From NCBI GenBank assembly GCA_009778715.1, contig WRFR01000014.1:1-40936 (forward strand): a stretch of 40,936 nt of DNA. Reading direction: 5' to 3'. The notes beneath the pieces were generated by a model. It was not told the origin of the DNA, made no database searches, and saw only the letters and a program-made list of their open reading frames with translations. Shown in pieces: positions 30,802 to 39,621 of this stretch. Every line of letters begins with the position of its first letter. Position 1 is the stretch's first letter. The translations under genes were made by a program, and so were the position numbers. This DNA is from Coriobacteriia bacterium. GTDB taxonomy: Bacteria; Actinomycetota; Coriobacteriia; WRKU01; WQUG01.

Positions 30802-32340
30802 ATGCCAGATACCGATGTAATCGTAGAGATGCGCCATATCACGAAGCGCTTCCCGGGGATCGTGGCAAACGACGATATCAGCCTTCAGATCCGCCAGGGA
30901 GAGATATTCGCGTTTGCCGGAGAGAACGGCGCGGGTAAATCAACGCTCATGAGCATACTCTTCGGGATGTATCAGCCAGACGAGGGTGAAATTCTGATCC
31001 GCGGCAGGCAGGTCGATATCTCATCGCCCAACGAGGCGGTCGCCCTCGGTATCAGCATGGTGCACCAGCACTTCAAGCTGGTGCACAACTACACGGTTGC
31101 AGAAAACATCGTACTGGGGATCGAGCCAGCCACCCGCCTGCTCGGGCTGATACCCTATGTGAATATGCGCCCTGTGAACAAGGTCATCCGTGAGCTTTCC
31201 GAGCGCTACGGGCTTGAAGTCGACCCGAGCGCTGTTATCGAGGACTTGCCGGTCTCGACCCAGCAGCGAGTCGAGATCCTCAAGATGCTCTATCGCGAGG
31301 CCGAGATACTTATCTTTGACGAGCCGACCGCCATGCTCACGCCGCAAGAGATTACCTACCTGCTCGACATCATTCGCAAGCTGCGCGACGATGGCAAGAC
31401 CATTATCCTGATCACCCATAAGCTTGAGGAGATCAAGCAGGTCGCCGACCGCTGCGCGATACTGAATCATGGCAAGCTGATCGCGACGATGGATGTGGCG
31501 ACTTCCTCGACCCGGGATATGGCGAGCAAAATGGTTGGGCGTGAGGTCATTTTCGAGATCGACAAGGAGCTGGCTCGTCCCGGTGAGGTCGTCCTTGATG
31601 TGCAAGGCCTCACCATCGAGAACGAGCATCATGTTGACGTTACCCAAGACGTCAGTTTCAAGATACATGCAGGTGAGATCTTTGCGATTGCAGGTGTTGC
31701 GGGCTCCGGCCAAGTCGAGCTGGCCGACGCCATCGCGGGGCTTTCTGCGGTAAAGACTGGCAAGATCCTGCTTGAGGACTGCGATATCACCCATACCCTG
31801 GTGCGCCCGCGCACGTTGAAAGGCATCAGCTATATCCCCGAGGATCGCCAGGATGTGGGATTGATCCTGGACTTTCTGTTGGAGGATAATCTGGCAAGTA
31901 AAGCCTACTTCAGGGCGCCGTTTTCTCGCCGCAGCATTCTGCAGCGCAATGCTTTTGACAGCTATGCAGACGACCTGATCAGGCGCTATGATATCCGTTG
32001 CAGTTCCGGCGCTTTGACAATGACGCGATCGATGAGCGGCGGCAATCAGCAGAAGGCCATCGTGGCCCGTGAGGTCGAGCAGGACGCCCAGCTGATGATT
32101 TTCGTGCAGCCGACACGCGGGCTTGACATCGGCGCCATCCTCTCGATCCGGCGCCGCATGATCGAAGAGCGCGACAAGGGAAGGGCGATCCTGCTCGTGT
32201 CACTTGAACTTGATGAGATCATGGCGGTCGCCGACACCATCGGCGTCATGTTTGCAGGGCGCATGATCAAGATCGCCCCAGCTGATCAAATGACCCTTGA
32301 TGAAGTGGGCGAGTACATGATGGGGGTGAAGCAGTCGTGA
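30802..32340 (+). CDS. Nucleoside ABC transporter ATP-binding protein (duplicated ATPase)
   Basis: 512-aa tandem ATPase energising the BMP-type nucleoside transporter (NupO/YufO-like). First half: Walker A GENGAGKST, MVHQHFKLVHNYTVAENI, signature LPVSTQQRVEILKML (degenerate) and Walker B ILIFDEPTAMLTP. Second half: Walker A degenerate GVAGSGQVEL, signature MSGGNQQKAIVAREV and Walker B LMIFVQPTRGLDIGA with Gln at the usual Glu position. Such asymmetry is normal for sugar/nucleoside-type importers. The permease follows with a 4-bp overlap. Confidence 0.93.
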   Translation: MPDTDVIVEMRHITKRFPGIVANDDISLQIRQGEIFAFAGENGAGKSTLMSILFGMYQPDEGEILIRGRQVDISSPNEAVALGISMVHQHFKLVHNYTVAENIVLGIEPATRLLGLIPYVNMRPVNKVIRELSERYGLEVDPSAVIEDLPVSTQQRVEILKMLYREAEILIFDEPTAMLTPQEITYLLDIIRKLRDDGKTIILITHKLEEIKQVADRCAILNHGKLIATMDVATSSTRDMASKMVGREVIFEIDKELARPGEVVLDVQGLTIENEHHVDVTQDVSFKIHAGEIFAIAGVAGSGQVELADAIAGLSAVKTGKILLEDCDITHTLVRPRTLKGISYIPEDRQDVGLILDFLLEDNLASKAYFRAPFSRRSILQRNAFDSYADDLIRRYDIRCSSGALTMTRSMSGGNQQKAIVAREVEQDAQLMIFVQPTRGLDIGAILSIRRRMIEERDKGRAILLVSLELDEIMAVADTIGVMFAGRMIKIAPADQMTLDEVGEYMMGVKQS

Positions 32341-33722
32341 GCGGCCGTGACCCCCGTTGGGATGTGGGACCCGACGCCTTGAAGAAGATTTCGGAGCCAG
32401 GCGGAAAATGCGACGACCCGGTCGCACCTCCGTCCCAGGATCCACCCAACCCTGCGCCATCAGCGCCAGATGACGGCGCCGTTCAGGTGCAGCTGAACTG
32501 GTTTTTGCGCGCTTTTGGCAATGAGCGCTGGCAGTTCATCACGATCCCGCTCCTCTCCATCCTGGTCAGCCTCATCGCGATCTCGATCATTGTGGGCGTC
32601 ATGGGTTCCAACCCGATCAATGTCTTTATCACGTTTTTGCAAGGGGCTGGCTGGATCATGAAGCCCGTGTATGCGGGCGGCTTCGGCATGCTCTCAGATC
32701 TGAGCAACACGCTGGCCGCGTTCACGCCGATGCTCTTTGCGGCGCTGGCTGTGACCATCGCGTTTCGGGGTGGACTGTTCAACATCGGTATCTCGGGCCA
32801 GATGCTCATCTCAGGTTTTCTCGCAAGCGTCATCGTTGGCTACAGCGGACTGTCCTCTTTTGTCGCCAAGCCCCTGGTGCTACTGATCGGTATCGTTACG
32901 GGAGCAGCCATCGGGGCGCTTATCGGCTTTCTGAAATACCGCTTCAATATCAATGAGGTCGTTGCCTCGATCATGCTGAATTATATCCTGCAGTACGCTG
33001 TGAGCTACTTCATCAATACCCGCTACCTGGATCAGATCTCGCGCCAGTCGAGGGTGGTCAGCCCAGCCTCGACGCTCGTACTGAGCGGAATCTATAATTC
33101 GAAAACGCATCAGCTCATGGTGTCAAATTCGCTGCCCTCAGTCCTGAAGCTAGGTGATATCCAATTTCTGGTTCCGATCTGTTTCGTGTTGGCGATCGTG
33201 CTAGCTATCGCTCTGCAGTTCTTCCTGAAAAAGACGCGCCTGGGCTATGAGATCAAGGCGGTCGGAGCAAACCGCCGCGGAGCGCACTACTCAGGTATCA
33301 GGGTGAAGCGTACGATCCTTGTCACGATGATGCTGTCCGGCGCACTGGCCGGTTTGGCCGGGGTCAGCTACTACCTGGGTTATTTCAACAGCATCCAACC
33401 GGACACGCTGACGAGCCTGGGCTTTGACAGCATCGCGACGGCGCTGCTCGGCGCCGCGCACCCGATCGGCAATATTGCGTCAAGCTTCCTGATCACGACG
33501 CTGGATACGGGGGGCACCTACATGCAGTCGATGATGGGCGTGCGCCAGGAGATCGCACAGCTGGTCACAGGCCTGATCCTGTTGTTCTCAGCCTGTAGCG
33601 CGTTCTTCCGTTGGCGGATCGCGATCTCGCGCCAGAAAGCGGAGATGCGCGCTTATGAGGCAGCGGAGCATGACGTTGACACAGACCTTGTCGCCAGCTC
33701 ACAAGGAGGTGATGCTGCATGA
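32337..33722 (+). CDS. Nucleoside ABC transporter permease 1
   Basis: 461-aa permease of the BPD_transp_2 family (NupP/YufP-like). After a ~60-residue Pro-rich cytoplasmic tail come about ten helices; family stretches are RGGLFNIGISGQMLISGF, FRFNINEVVASIMLNYILQY-like (KYRFNINEVVASIMLNYI) and LGYEIKAVGANRRGAHYSGI. GTG start overlapping the ATPase stop (GTGA). Works together with the second permease and the BMP receptor. Confidence 0.93.
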   Translation: MSGRDPRWDVGPDALKKISEPGGKCDDPVAPPSQDPPNPAPSAPDDGAVQVQLNWFLRAFGNERWQFITIPLLSILVSLIAISIIVGVMGSNPINVFITFLQGAGWIMKPVYAGGFGMLSDLSNTLAAFTPMLFAALAVTIAFRGGLFNIGISGQMLISGFLASVIVGYSGLSSFVAKPLVLLIGIVTGAAIGALIGFLKYRFNINEVVASIMLNYILQYAVSYFINTRYLDQISRQSRVVSPASTLVLSGIYNSKTHQLMVSNSLPSVLKLGDIQFLVPICFVLAIVLAIALQFFLKKTRLGYEIKAVGANRRGAHYSGIRVKRTILVTMMLSGALAGLAGVSYYLGYFNSIQPDTLTSLGFDSIATALLGAAHPIGNIASSFLITTLDTGGTYMQSMMGVRQEIAQLVTGLILLFSACSAFFRWRIAISRQKAEMRAYEAAEHDVDTDLVASSQGGDAA

Positions 33723-34693
33723 GCGGAGTGAACACGATCATCATCGATGGCCTGGCGCTGGCGCTGCCGCTTCTGATTATCGCGATCGGTGGCATTTTCT
33801 CCGAGCGCAGCGGCATCATCAACCTGGCGCTGGAGGGACTGCTTGGCTTCGGCGCGTTCTGCGGCGCGCTGTTCGCATACGCTTCGGTGACCCTTCACTG
33901 GTTCTCGCCCCACTCGATGATCCCACTCTACCTGTCGTTTCTGGTAGCGGCGCTTGGCGGCTCCCTGTTTGCGGTGATCCATGGATTGCTTTGCGTGAAG
34001 TTTCGCGCCAATCAGGTCATCAGTGGCGTGGTGATCAACATCCTGTCAGTGGCTGTGACCGGCTTTTTGACAAGCCAGATCAATGTATCGGTCTTCGGCG
34101 GGCCATCCAGCAAGTTTGACCTGATGACCGCTCCGCGTCTGACGATCCCCTTGCTATCCAGAATTCCGGTCATTGGTGCGATATTTACGCGCTTTTATGC
34201 GTTTGAGGTCATGATCCTTGTGTTGCTGGCCATCTTCTGGTTTATCCTGTATCGCACGCGTTTCGGCATCCACCTGCGTGCGGCTGGCGACAACCCGCAG
34301 GCTCTTGACGCGGCTGGCGTCGGCGTCGCGCGCGTGCGTTTTACGGCGGTGCTCATCAGCGGAGCGTTGGCGGGCATTGGTGGCATGTGTTTCGCCTACT
34401 CGATCCTGTCGAACTTCAGCGCGGCGATCTATATGGGTTATGGCTACCTGGCGATCGCAGCCCTGATCTTCGGCAACTGGAAGATTATGCCAACCTTTGC
34501 TGCCTGCCTGCTCTTCGGCCTGGCGCAGAGCGGGGCCAACCAGCTGATCCTGTGGCTGAAGATGGATTCGAGCGTCGGTGACTTGGCAATGATCGTGCCT
34601 TACGCGCTCACGCTGATACTCCTGGCGTTCTTCAGCAAACACAACCGGGCGCCGCGGGCTCTGGGCGAAATCTACGACAAAAGCAAGCGCTGA
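33719..34693 (+). CDS. Nucleoside ABC transporter permease 2
   Basis: 324-aa BPD_transp_2 permease (NupQ/YufQ-like). Diagnostic: GGIFSERSGIINLALEGLLG, FRANQVISGVVINILSVAVTGF and TRFGIHLRAAGDNPQALDAAGV, with about eight or nine helices. ATG overlaps the upstream stop (ATGA). It ends the operon that starts with the BMP lipoprotein. Confidence 0.93.
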   Translation: MSGVNTIIIDGLALALPLLIIAIGGIFSERSGIINLALEGLLGFGAFCGALFAYASVTLHWFSPHSMIPLYLSFLVAALGGSLFAVIHGLLCVKFRANQVISGVVINILSVAVTGFLTSQINVSVFGGPSSKFDLMTAPRLTIPLLSRIPVIGAIFTRFYAFEVMILVLLAIFWFILYRTRFGIHLRAAGDNPQALDAAGVGVARVRFTAVLISGALAGIGGMCFAYSILSNFSAAIYMGYGYLAIAALIFGNWKIMPTFAACLLFGLAQSGANQLILWLKMDSSVGDLAMIVPYALTLILLAFFSKHNRAPRALGEIYDKSKR

Positions 34694-34721
34694 CGCAGCT
34701 ATTTTCCGCTTGGCGTTGTTC

Positions 34722-34760
34722 CCGCAAAGCTCAAGTATCGTTATACGATACGCTTTGCGG
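34722..34760. repeat. Two-tier palindrome after the transporter operon
   Basis: Inner GTATCGT / ACGATAC (34735-34751, 3-bp centre) flanked by CCGCAAAGC (34722-34730) and GCTTTGCGG (34752-34760): 16 paired bases per side with a 4-base bulge TCAA. It could be the operon terminator, though T-rich sequence is missing, or an operator. Further on (34757-34826) an imperfect direct repeat GGCGCCT..TAGCCAG..CG occurs twice. The rest of this 360-bp gap is described in the leader entry below. Confidence 0.5.
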
Positions 34761-34931
34761 CGCCTGCTTAGCCAGCGTTTAGCTTGGTGTCAGCAACGCG
34801 CCCTGTGGCGCCTAGCCAGGCGAAAAATATCTTGCGTCAGTAATACGCCTGAGTGTGGAGTGTTGACATCGAAAGCTGAAATACGTCCGCTGGCGTCACC
34901 CAAAACTTTTTTCATTCAATCTTATAAAATA

Positions 34932-34940
34932 TGATATAAT
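34932..34940 (+). promoter_or_regulatory. Extended -10 promoter for leader and XRE gene
   Basis: TGATATAAT is a textbook extended -10 in an AT-rich stretch; TATAAA at 34924 is an overlapping alternative. Transcription would start near 34947. Confidence 0.5.
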
Positions 34941-34946
34941 TTCTAA

Positions 34947-35036
34947 GGTAAAACAAAAAGTTTTGCCAAAAAGCCTTCCAACAAATTATTTTTCAAGTAT
35001 GGAGAGATGCGGCAACGCTGTATCTCCTTGTTTTTT
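34947..35036 (+). ncRNA. Short terminated leader or small RNA before the XRE gene
   Basis: From the promoter at 34932 a ~90-nt RNA would contain a first hairpin (GGTAAAAC / GTTTTGCC, about 34949-34969) and end in a second (GGAGA...TCTCC, 35001-35027) followed by TTGTTTTTT, an intrinsic terminator 17 bp before the XRE start. This is either an attenuated leader or an independent small RNA. No known RNA family recognised. Confidence 0.4.
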
Positions 35037-35053
35037 CTCTGATTGGAATGCCT

Positions 35054-35308
35054 ATGGCGGATAACAAAAGATTTGCGGGACAGCTAGTGTTCGGAGTATC
35101 GGATGCGGCAGAGATCGGCGACGTGATCCGCCATCGTCGTCGGGAACTTGGATACTCCCAGGAGCATTTTTCATCAGTCGTGGGCCTGAGTCCTCGCCTC
35201 ATCTGTGCGATAGAACATGGTAAAGAGACGACGGGTATCCAGAAGATCATGGACATTATTATCGCGCTGGAGATCGAATGTGTCTTTCAGGTCAGAGACC
35301 ATTGGTGA
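35054..35308 (+). CDS. XRE-family HTH protein (HipB/Y4mF-like), orphan
   Basis: 84 aa with one helix-turn-helix: IGDVIRHRRRELGYSQEHFS and GLSPRLICAIEHGKETTGIQ, the pattern of HipB/Y4mF-type antitoxin-like regulators. ATG 35054 is preferred over 35048 because TTGGA lies at the proper distance. No hipA or other toxin gene follows: the next gene is convergent. It could regulate its own AT-rich promoter or the neighbouring palindromes, which is inference. Confidence 0.8.
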   Translation: MADNKRFAGQLVFGVSDAAEIGDVIRHRRRELGYSQEHFSSVVGLSPRLICAIEHGKETTGIQKIMDIIIALEIECVFQVRDHW

Positions 35309-35363
35309 GGCACAGAGCACCTCTTTCTAAATGAAATAATCTCGATTATCCCTATGCCTCGTC

Positions 35364-36311
35364 TTAGCGGAAGTCCAAAGCGGCTTTGAAAGCGGGGGAG
35401 TCGAAGGCGGCCTGGAAGTCTTGTGGCGCATGGACTTCGACCGGAGGCAGTGTGACGAGGCCGCGCTGGAGAAGGCGCAGCGCCGGAGCAAAGGGGCCGC
35501 AGCGCGATCCTCGGATCGTGATCTCCCGTACTACCACCTCGCTCATATTGATACGCGCGTCGCCCGCATAAGTGCTCTTGATGACAAGCGTTCCTTCGCT
35601 GCGCGTGAGCGCGAGTGCGGTCGGCAAAGACCCCGGGGTGCCGGTGGCGTCGATGACGATCTCATAGCTACCGCTCGGCTCTAAGAGGCGGGCGACCGAG
35701 AAATCTTCGAACAGCGCGAGTTTTTCAGGGATGCGCCCGATGACGGTCAGCGGCGCTCCAGTCAGCGCGACAACCTGGCCGATCATGAGCGCCAATCGTC
35801 CATCGCCGATCAGCGCAACCGGAGCGTCCGGGTCGAAGTGGACCTGCTCGACGATGCGCAGAGCCGCCGCCAAAGGCTCGGTGAAAACCGCAACTTCCGG
35901 CGCCAGGCTATCAGGCACGGCGTGCAGCAGGCGGGTCTCATGGACCAGGTAGTCGGCGAAGGTGCCGTCGTGGCCTTCGATGCCGATCACGCGACGGGTC
36001 TGGCAGTGGTGGGGGCGCCCGGTCTGGCAGTACAGGCATGAGCCGCAGTTGATATTGAGCTCTCCGACCACACGCTGGCCAACCAGCGCTTTGTCGCTGC
36101 TACGTTCTACCCTGCCCACGAACTCGTGGCCCATCACACCCTGGAAGTCAGGGCGGTAGCCGCGCAGGATCTCGCGATCAGTAGAACATATCGTCGCGTA
36201 CTCGATACGGATCAGGCTCTGGCCTGCCGCAAGGTCAGCCACAGGCTGTGGCGTATCTGTGGTGTAGTGAGCGGCTGTGCCGTCATAGATGACTGCGCGC
36301 ATAGTGATCAT
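35364..36311 (-). CDS. Zinc-dependent medium-chain alcohol dehydrogenase-like protein
   Basis: 315-aa MDR-type oxidoreductase. Catalytic zinc residues are in CSTD and GHEFVGRV; the structural zinc site NCGSCLYCQTGRPHHC is complete. The cofactor domain is recognisable (VALIGDGRLALMIGQVVALT) with GDGRLG-type loop. It is shorter than the usual ~345 aa. Its ATG overlaps the stop of the nucleoside phosphorylase (ATGA); the internal ATG giving MRAVIYDG (36302) has a better-spaced GGAAGG. Substrate unknown. Confidence 0.85.
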   Translation of the reverse strand: MITMRAVIYDGTAAHYTTDTPQPVADLAAGQSLIRIEYATICSTDREILRGYRPDFQGVMGHEFVGRVERSSDKALVGQRVVGELNINCGSCLYCQTGRPHHCQTRRVIGIEGHDGTFADYLVHETRLLHAVPDSLAPEVAVFTEPLAAALRIVEQVHFDPDAPVALIGDGRLALMIGQVVALTGAPLTVIGRIPEKLALFEDFSVARLLEPSGSYEIVIDATGTPGSLPTALALTRSEGTLVIKSTYAGDARINMSEVVVREITIRGSRCGPFAPALRLLQRGLVTLPPVEVHAPQDFQAAFDSPAFKAALDFR

Positions 36312-37195
36312 CCTTCCTGGGGCGTTGGAACATTCCAGTTGGAGGGGGCGACCATCTGCTGGATAGCAACACAGAGCAAGGCGCCGAACTGTGCAGAAAC
36401 CCGTTTTCCCATCTCGTCGACTTCACTGGAGTCGAGGCGCGCTTGTCCGGGCATGCCCGCGCCGAGGTTCGTGATGCAGCTGACGCCAGCGACGCGCAGC
36501 CCCATATGGCGGGCGGTGACAGCTTCGACCGCGGTGCTCATGCCCACAGCGTCGGCGCCGAGGCTCCTATACATACCGATCTCGGCGGGTGTCTCGAACT
36601 GCGGACCCGTCAGCTGCATATAGACGCCCTGGCGCAGAGGCGTGTTGCAGGATCGTGCCGCCGCCATCAGCGTGTCCTGCAGCCCCTGGTCATAAACTTG
36701 CGTCTGGTCAGGGAAGCGCAACCCATACTCGTCAATGTTGGCTCCAATAAGCGGGGAAGGCACAAAGCTTGTGATCTGGTCAGTGATGAGCATGAGGTCG
36801 CCCGGCGTGAAGTCCGGGTTCAACCCGCCTGCTGCGTTGGTCAGCACGAGCGTACCTATGCCGAGGCGTGCAAGCACACGGACGGGGAGCACAACATCGC
36901 TCATGGCATAGCCTTCGTAGTAGTGCACACGCCCCTGCATCATCACAAGCGGTGTGCCTGCCAGCGAGCCAAACAGATAGCGGCCCGCATGCCCTGGCGC
37001 CGTGCTGACGGGGAAGTCACCGATATCGGTATAAGGTACGGCGCAGGTGACATCCATCTGCTCGGCCATTGGTCCAAGACCGCTCCCTAATACCAGTGCG
37101 ATCTTCGGCATGGTCGCCTCGCCCAGCCTCGCTTGTACTGCTGCAACACAGCGCTCAACTTTCTCATAGACCGGATTGCCGGAACTTTCAGCCAT
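36308..37195 (-). CDS. punA: Purine nucleoside phosphorylase (trimeric type)
   Basis: Phosphorolyses inosine and guanosine to base and ribose-1-phosphate. 295 aa with IALVLGSGLGPMAEQM, GRVHYYEGYAM, LTNAAGGLNPDFTPGDLMLI, MQLTGPQFETPAEI, GADAVGMSTAVEAVTARHMG and the NLGAG segment, all PNP-I/XapA features. It complements the hypoxanthine phosphoribosyltransferase (5463) and the BMP nucleoside importer on the other strand. Overlaps the upstream membrane-protein gene by 8 bp. Confidence 0.94.
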   Translation of the reverse strand: MAESSGNPVYEKVERCVAAVQARLGEATMPKIALVLGSGLGPMAEQMDVTCAVPYTDIGDFPVSTAPGHAGRYLFGSLAGTPLVMMQGRVHYYEGYAMSDVVLPVRVLARLGIGTLVLTNAAGGLNPDFTPGDLMLITDQITSFVPSPLIGANIDEYGLRFPDQTQVYDQGLQDTLMAAARSCNTPLRQGVYMQLTGPQFETPAEIGMYRSLGADAVGMSTAVEAVTARHMGLRVAGVSCITNLGAGMPGQARLDSSEVDEMGKRVSAQFGALLCVAIQQMVAPSNWNVPTPQEG

Positions 37196-38633
37196 CGTTT
37201 TCTCCTTTTATGCCGTCTGTCCTTATGTTTGCCCGTTGTTCTCGACGCCCGCCTCGGGTAAAAGCGACCTTCCCCATGAGCCACTCTTTTGACGCCAATA
37301 CCCCTGCGATAAAGAGTACTGGCTGGATAAAGGGATAGTTCACAAACAAGGAATCGATCAACCCGGTTACCAACATGAACACGCCGATATACAGCCCAAA
37401 GCGGGGCGCCTCGGGCGTTGCCAGGCAGAACAGAAACCAGAAGAGGACCGCGCAGTAGAGCAGCGCAGAGAGCGGCCCACCCGTCATCAGCCGGTTCAGG
37501 ATGTCATTGTGCGCATGAGCCTGTTTCGTGGTCAGGGGGTAGGGCTGCCCGGTGCCCAGGGGGTGGTGAATGATCGAGGTGAGCGCATGCTTCCAGCGGA
37601 CTATCCGCCCCGACGTTACGTCAGCGGAAGCCTGAGCGCTACTGGTTGTTGCTTCACTTTCTGTAGCAAGGGTCGTGACGGTATCGACCGATCGTGAGAC
37701 GCCGGGAAATACTCCGCCTCCGGCGACGGCGAAGGCGGCGAACAGGAGAAGGATCCCTCCGATCGTGATCAGTAACAGACTTCTGTGTGTGCGGATCCAG
37801 CTCCGGAAGGTGTGGGCCCGTATCTGGATGATCACGAAGACAACGCCGACACAGAGCAGCGAAAAAAGCACGCTGCGGGTACCAGATATTAGGATGCAGC
37901 CTATGCTGAGCAGGAATACTGACATCCGCAGGCTCCTCATGCCGCGTGCCGCAATGGCCCAGCAAGCTCCTATCGCTGCGATGAAGGCGAAGCAGTTAGG
38001 GTTGGAATTGAGGCCTTGTGCGCGTACCGGCTCGGGCGGGACCCATTGCCACAGGGGATACAGGCGGCCGGTCTTCGTGTTGAAGTTAAGAAGCCATTGC
38101 CCGATGACGTTGTGGTATCCGCTCAATTGCAGGTATTCTGCTGTGGCAACAACGAAGGCGACGCCTAAGATGATCAGCAGAGCGATCCCGATCCTGCGGT
38201 TCCCCGCGCTGCGATTGATGATTCCCAAGAAAAGGGCAGCAGGCATGGACAGCGTGAGCAAGAAGTAGTTCGCCCACCATCTGGCGGGGGGCAGCGTTAC
38301 CACCAGGGGGTTGGCCTTTCTGGTAAGGTAGGCGAACACTAAAAACGCAAGATCAAACAAGGTGAGCGCGATGACGGGCCAGCAGCGTTTCAGTACGCTG
38401 GTCCAGTCGCGTGTAATCCTGCCACTGACCGCACACCAGAACCAGGCAGCAGCGGCAACCGCGATGAGCAACGGGCAGGCGAACTGTAGCCGGGGCATCC
38501 CGTGCAGGAAGTAGAGATAGCGGCCGGGCATGACCATGACCAGGCCAATCGCAAGAACCGAGGCTGCCCACCAGATCACATGATAGCTACGGGCACCCAA
38601 AGTTTTTTGTGATCGGAGTTTATCAGAATCCAT
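37188..38633 (-). CDS. O-antigen ligase-like polytopic membrane protein
   Basis: 481 aa, ten to twelve helices, with one large external loop and the family-typical AHAHNDILNRLMTGGPLSAL near residue 380. This is the Wzy_C (O-antigen ligase/polymerase) pattern; in a Gram-positive it would act on a cell-wall or capsular glycan. The ATG is at 38633 with few clear signals. It is first of a three-gene minus-strand operon with the phosphorylase and dehydrogenase, an odd mix with no obvious joint pathway. Confidence 0.75.
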   Translation of the reverse strand: MDSDKLRSQKTLGARSYHVIWWAASVLAIGLVMVMPGRYLYFLHGMPRLQFACPLLIAVAAAAWFWCAVSGRITRDWTSVLKRCWPVIALTLFDLAFLVFAYLTRKANPLVVTLPPARWWANYFLLTLSMPAALFLGIINRSAGNRRIGIALLIILGVAFVVATAEYLQLSGYHNVIGQWLLNFNTKTGRLYPLWQWVPPEPVRAQGLNSNPNCFAFIAAIGACWAIAARGMRSLRMSVFLLSIGCILISGTRSVLFSLLCVGVVFVIIQIRAHTFRSWIRTHRSLLLITIGGILLLFAAFAVAGGGVFPGVSRSVDTVTTLATESEATTSSAQASADVTSGRIVRWKHALTSIIHHPLGTGQPYPLTTKQAHAHNDILNRLMTGGPLSALLYCAVLFWFLFCLATPEAPRFGLYIGVFMLVTGLIDSLFVNYPFIQPVLFIAGVLASKEWLMGKVAFTRGGRREQRANIRTDGIKGENDG

Positions 38634-38929
38634 TGCTCATGTTTCGTTTCTTACCTCTGTATTTTCTGGGTTTATGCTGAAGTTACGAGTACCTTGCTAC
38701 TACCATCTCTTGGTTTCCAATCTATAGTATATCTGCAATCACCAGGAGCAAGGATGCGGATTTTCTTTTGTTGTTGCGGTCAGGCGCCTGTGTTTGCCGC
38801 AGTTTTGCGTAACTACATGTGCGGTTAATGGAGGAAATTTGAACGTTGCGTTCACGTTTCCCCAAAGGGTCCCCAGGGGAATAGACTGATTTTGTTATTC
38901 AATCAAAGGTAAAAAAGGAGTTGTTGACT
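38634..38929. other. Intergenic region between divergent genes
   Basis: About 296 bp with no long frame. It holds a perfect TGAACG-TTG-CGTTCA palindrome (38840-38854), TCCCC-A-GGGGA (38870-38880), and GGAGG (38830-38834) four bases before a TTG that opens a 16-codon frame ending at 38889. These could be operator and leader-peptide signals for the gene at 38930, but nothing proves them. Confidence 0.4.
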
Positions 38930-39391
38930 ATGGCCAATGAAGTAAATGGAAACGTGCCGGTGACCCCGGCTCCAGCAGGACCAGCGCCTGCACCTGCAGT
39001 GCCTCAGCCTCCCGCACCGGCTCCGGCGGGCTCGCAGCCGCTGCAAGGCCAGCCCGTCCATCCATCAGCGCAGCCCTATGGCGTTCGTCCTGCAGTTATC
39101 CATCAGGAGAAAAGCTTTTACCAGAAAGTCTGGTTCTGGATCGTCCTGGGAGTTGCCGTATTCGTGCTTTCAACTCTGGGCACGGTCTGTGGGACGTATC
39201 TGTATCGGGCCATGAGCGGCACAACGAACCCTGGCGCATATAGGATGATGAATGGTGGTCAGATGCCGAACTTCAACAACGGGAGCGGGAGCGGTACCAA
39301 CCGTTACTACAATAATGGCGGTGGAAACGGCAATTCTAATGGCAATTCTGGTTCAGGTTCCGGTTCATCAGGAAACAACGTGACCCAATAG
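38930..39391 (+). CDS. Pro-rich / Gly-Asn-Ser-rich single-pass membrane protein
   Basis: 153 aa. The N-terminal ~60 residues are Pro/Ala-rich (PAPAGPAPAPAVPQPPAPAP), one helix follows (WFWIVLGVAVFVLSTLGTV), and the C-terminal part is Gly/Asn/Ser repeats (GSGSGTNRYYNNGGGNG). No known domain. ATG 38930 is used because AAGGAG lies 9 bases upstream; the frame extends back to a TTG at 38921. The likely orientation places the Gly-rich tail outside. The broken minus-strand tail at 40735 has a similar Gly/Ser style. Confidence 0.75.
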   Translation: MANEVNGNVPVTPAPAGPAPAPAVPQPPAPAPAGSQPLQGQPVHPSAQPYGVRPAVIHQEKSFYQKVWFWIVLGVAVFVLSTLGTVCGTYLYRAMSGTTNPGAYRMMNGGQMPNFNNGSGSGTNRYYNNGGGNGNSNGNSGSGSGSSGNNVTQ

Positions 39392-39401
39392 TCCTCCAGA
39401 A

Positions 39402-39453
39402 AGCCCAGAGAGCAGAGAAGGCGCCTAAGGGCGCCTTCTCTGCTCTCTGGGCT
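39402..39453. terminator. Long perfect hairpin after the Pro/Gly-rich gene
   Basis: 24-bp perfect arms at 39402-39425 and 39430-39453 around TAAG; the core AGAAGGCGCC / GGCGCCTTCT is shared with the hairpin at 40686. It lacks a separate T-run, but TTCTCT lies in the 3' arm. Confidence 0.75.
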
Positions 39454-39537
39454 GGTGCAGCGCTGAACGTTTGTTATGGCCTTGTTCCAGATACTTATGC
39501 ATTGTCACATACCTATAAGCGGCTAAGAGCAGAGGAG

Positions 39538-39543
39538 TATAAT
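39538..39543 (+). promoter_or_regulatory. -10 element for the GNAT gene
   Basis: TATAAT 79 bp before the start codon, in the AT-rich 168-bp gap; no good -35 hexamer at the normal distance. Confidence 0.4.
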
Positions 39544-39621
39544 TATTTTCGGTAATAGATGAATTGCGATGAAATGCGTTATGTATTCTGGTGACCGAAG
39601 TTTTCACGAGAGGAAATTAGC

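Noticed and set aside
34862..34885. TTGACA at 34863 as a sigma-70 promoter
   Set aside because: No acceptable -10 hexamer lies 16-19 bp downstream; TGATATAAT at 34932 is the better candidate.
35054..35308. Complete toxin-antitoxin locus
   Set aside because: Only the HipB-like regulator is present; no toxin-like frame lies on either side.
37188..38633. Outer-membrane O-antigen synthesis as evidence for a Gram-negative host
   Set aside because: Wzy_C-type proteins also occur in Gram-positives, and no LPS genes are in the window.
38840..38854. LexA (SOS) box
   Set aside because: GAAC and GTTC are 5 bp apart instead of the 4 of the Gram-positive CGAACnnnnGTTCG site, and the flanks do not match.
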